A DNA stretch of 64,000 bases, from positions 1,427,501-1,491,500 of the forward strand of contig NC_021191.1 in the NCBI RefSeq assembly GCF_000389965.1. The letters run 5' to 3'. A program made the translations under genes and the position numbers. Under the pieces are notes generated by a model. That model was not told the DNA's origin. It worked only from the letters and a program-made list of their open reading frames with translations, and did not search any database. The stretch's first letter is position 1, and each line of letters opens with the position of its first letter. The DNA is from Actinoplanes sp. N902-109. GTDB lineage: Bacteria; Actinomycetota; Actinomycetes; Mycobacteriales; Micromonosporaceae. Below are positions 62,827 to 64,000 of this stretch, piece by piece.

Positions 62827-63348
62827 ATGGAACGGGGACCCCTGGCGCTCTTCGGAGCGATCGTCGCGATCGGTCTGGGGCCGGCGATGTGGCTGGGCGC
62901 ACAGTTCGGCGAGTCGACACTGACACCGCAGCGGCCACCGGCCGTGACGGTGCAGCAGAACGAGGTCATCCCGCCGGGCAACGGCGGCGCCGGGGCGGGC
63001 GACACGCCGACCGGGCCGGCCGATCTGATCCGGACCGACCCGCAGGTGCGGACGGCGCCGCACCGCAGCAAGCCGACGACCGCGCCGACGACTCCGCCGA
63101 CCTCCGAGGCGCCGTCCCCGCCCTACGAGGAGGAGACGACGGCTCCCGTTGACGAACCGGCCTCCGCCGAGCCGCCGAGCGACGACGCCACGACCGAGCC
63201 GGACGACCCGGGCACCACGCCGTCGGACCCCACGGACGGGCCCACCGACGACCCGACGGACGAACCCACCGATGAGCCGACCGAGCCGGAGGTCCCGACC
63301 ACGGATGTCACCACCTCCGACGAGGTGACGGCCGGCTACGGGGCTTGA
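62827..63348 (+). CDS. Secreted or membrane-anchored Pro/Thr/Asp-rich protein
   Basis: The 173-aa product has a hydrophobic N-terminus (GPLALFGAIVAIGLGPAMWLGAQFG) that could be a signal or anchor, then an acidic Pro/Thr/Asp tail with PTDEPTDEPTEPEVPTTD repeats. No catalytic motif. GGGGGAGGGGGC precedes the ATG by about 8 nt. Likely wall-spanning or surface spacer. The gap 62629-62826 shows no gene. Confidence 0.7.
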   Translation: MERGPLALFGAIVAIGLGPAMWLGAQFGESTLTPQRPPAVTVQQNEVIPPGNGGAGAGDTPTGPADLIRTDPQVRTAPHRSKPTTAPTTPPTSEAPSPPYEEETTAPVDEPASAEPPSDDATTEPDDPGTTPSDPTDGPTDDPTDEPTDEPTEPEVPTTDVTTSDEVTAGYGA

Positions 63349-63362
63349 TCGGGCCCAACGCG

Positions 63363-63393
63363 AGGACCGGGCGGCGAGGAGCCACCCGGTCCT
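63363..63393. terminator. Bidirectional terminator at the right edge
   Basis: AGGACCGGG (63363-63371) and CCCGGTCCT (63385-63393) form a 9-bp stem between convergent genes. Confidence 0.6.
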
Positions 63394-63412
63394 TCTGGTC
63401 CGTACCGGAAGA

Positions 63413-64000
63413 TCAAAGACCGAGGATGCGGTCGAGCACGTCGCGGTAACCGCGCAGTCGCACCCGCAGCGCCTCGGTGTCGTCGCCCTCGCCGCCGCCC
63501 CCGGTGCGGGACTTGAGGCTCGCGGTCAGCTTGTCGACCGCCTCCTCGACCAGCTTGGCAGCCTCCTCGGTGGCCTCCTTGGGGCTGTCCACGAACCGCA
63601 GCTGCACGTCCCGCCAGCGCTCCTTGAGACCGGATGCGTCCTCGGCCGCGAACAGCGTGTCACCCTGCGACCCGGAGGACTGCGACCCGGAGGACTGCGA
63701 CCCGAAGGACTGCGACCCGGAGGACTGCGACCCGGAGGCGCTCTGCGGCGCGGAGGAGGACTGCGGCCCGGAAGCGCTCTGCGGCGCAGCGGTGGGCGCG
63801 GGCGGCACCGGCACGGGCACCACGCCCGCGGCCTCGACCACCTGCGGGTCCTCGAAGCTGCCCTCGTCCTTGATCGCCGCATCGGTCGGCGGCTCCGCGG
63901 GGCGGTCCGCCCGGTCGCCGGGCTGCGGCGCGGCGGTCTCCAGCGGCTGGGTGGTGGCCGGGTCGACGGCCTTGGGGTCGTCGAAGCTGCCCTCGTCGCG
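63413..64000 (-). CDS. C-terminal part of a low-complexity protein; continues beyond the window
   Basis: The frame is open to the window edge. The N-terminal part seen has two copies of DEGSF(D/E)DP(K/Q) and many Pro/Ala. A Gln/Ser tract follows (SGSQSSGSQSFGSQSSGSQSS), then a helical C-terminal domain (LKERWRDVQLRFVDSPKEATEEAAKLVEEAVDKLTASLKSRT and VRLRGYRDVLDRIL). This charged helix is a recurrent end of hypothetical actinobacterial proteins, role unknown. Confidence 0.65.
   Translation of the reverse strand, partial: RDEGSFDDPKAVDPATTQPLETAAPQPGDRADRPAEPPTDAAIKDEGSFEDPQVVEAAGVVPVPVPPAPTAAPQSASGPQSSSAPQSASGSQSSGSQSFGSQSSGSQSSGSQGDTLFAAEDASGLKERWRDVQLRFVDSPKEATEEAAKLVEEAVDKLTASLKSRTGGGGEGDDTEALRVRLRGYRDVLDRILGL
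63667..63738 (-). repeat. 15-bp tandem repeat encoding GSQSS
   Basis: Five near-identical 15-bp units with one internal variant (GSQSF). Confidence 0.8.

Overview
The window is GC-rich actinobacterial DNA. Very high GC at third codon positions, many leaderless promoters (a TAnnnT box 5-7 nt before the start codon), a Gram-positive Tad pilus locus without a secretin, lipoprotein L,D-transpeptidases, SpoIIE-type phosphatases and CBM2/CBM13-bearing secreted enzymes point to a filamentous actinomycete. The Micromonosporaceae (Actinoplanes-like) are my best guess; this is inferred from gene content, not from a marker gene.

Layout. 1-3755 is the 3' part of a membrane protein with a huge Pro/Ala/Thr repeat tail, broken by an apparent one-base deletion. 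4045-5578 holds orn, tRNA-His and repeat-rich DNA. 5579-8781 is a drug-resistance-like cassette (TetX-like monooxygenase, TetR, MFS pump) around a divergent double operator. 9003-13802 holds a secreted CE4 deacetylase-CBM2, a second MFS/TetR pair with a mirrored operator, a zinc-ribbon protein and a secreted GH54 arabinofuranosidase. 13947-18185 is a partner-switching sigma-regulation cluster (MEDS/HATPase, GAF-STAS, PAS-PP2C-HATPase-STAS). 18429-20037 holds a darcynin-like protein, an SDR and the remnant of its TetR regulator.

21204-31101 looks like a decayed island. The 3' half of tRNA-Lys and its terminator are repeated at the left edge, and in between lie a secreted Ig-like protein, an internally deleted RHS polymorphic toxin with an intact-looking toxin tail and immunity gene, and two nested dead IS elements (IS5-type, then IS701-type inserted into its right junction).

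31256-39082 is cell-wall biology: two tandem L,D-transpeptidases, a Trp-rich 12-residue-repeat membrane protein, a small lipoprotein, a PRC-barrel protein, a response regulator, and a class A penicillin-binding protein fused to a NodB deacetylase. 38993-45818 is one tightly overlapping Tad/Flp pilus operon on the minus strand.

45921-64000 holds mixed genes: DUF2750, DUF2000, Lrp, two GNATs, a flippase fused to a condensation-type acyltransferase, GrpB, CorA, a WYL regulator, an amidohydrolase, an anti-sigma-like protein, an ArsR-AHSA1 fusion with a clear promoter/operator, an LLM oxidoreductase remnant, a cytoplasmic GH20, a CYP152 peroxygenase, an M48 peptidase with a Ser-rich linker, and two low-complexity proteins at the right edge.
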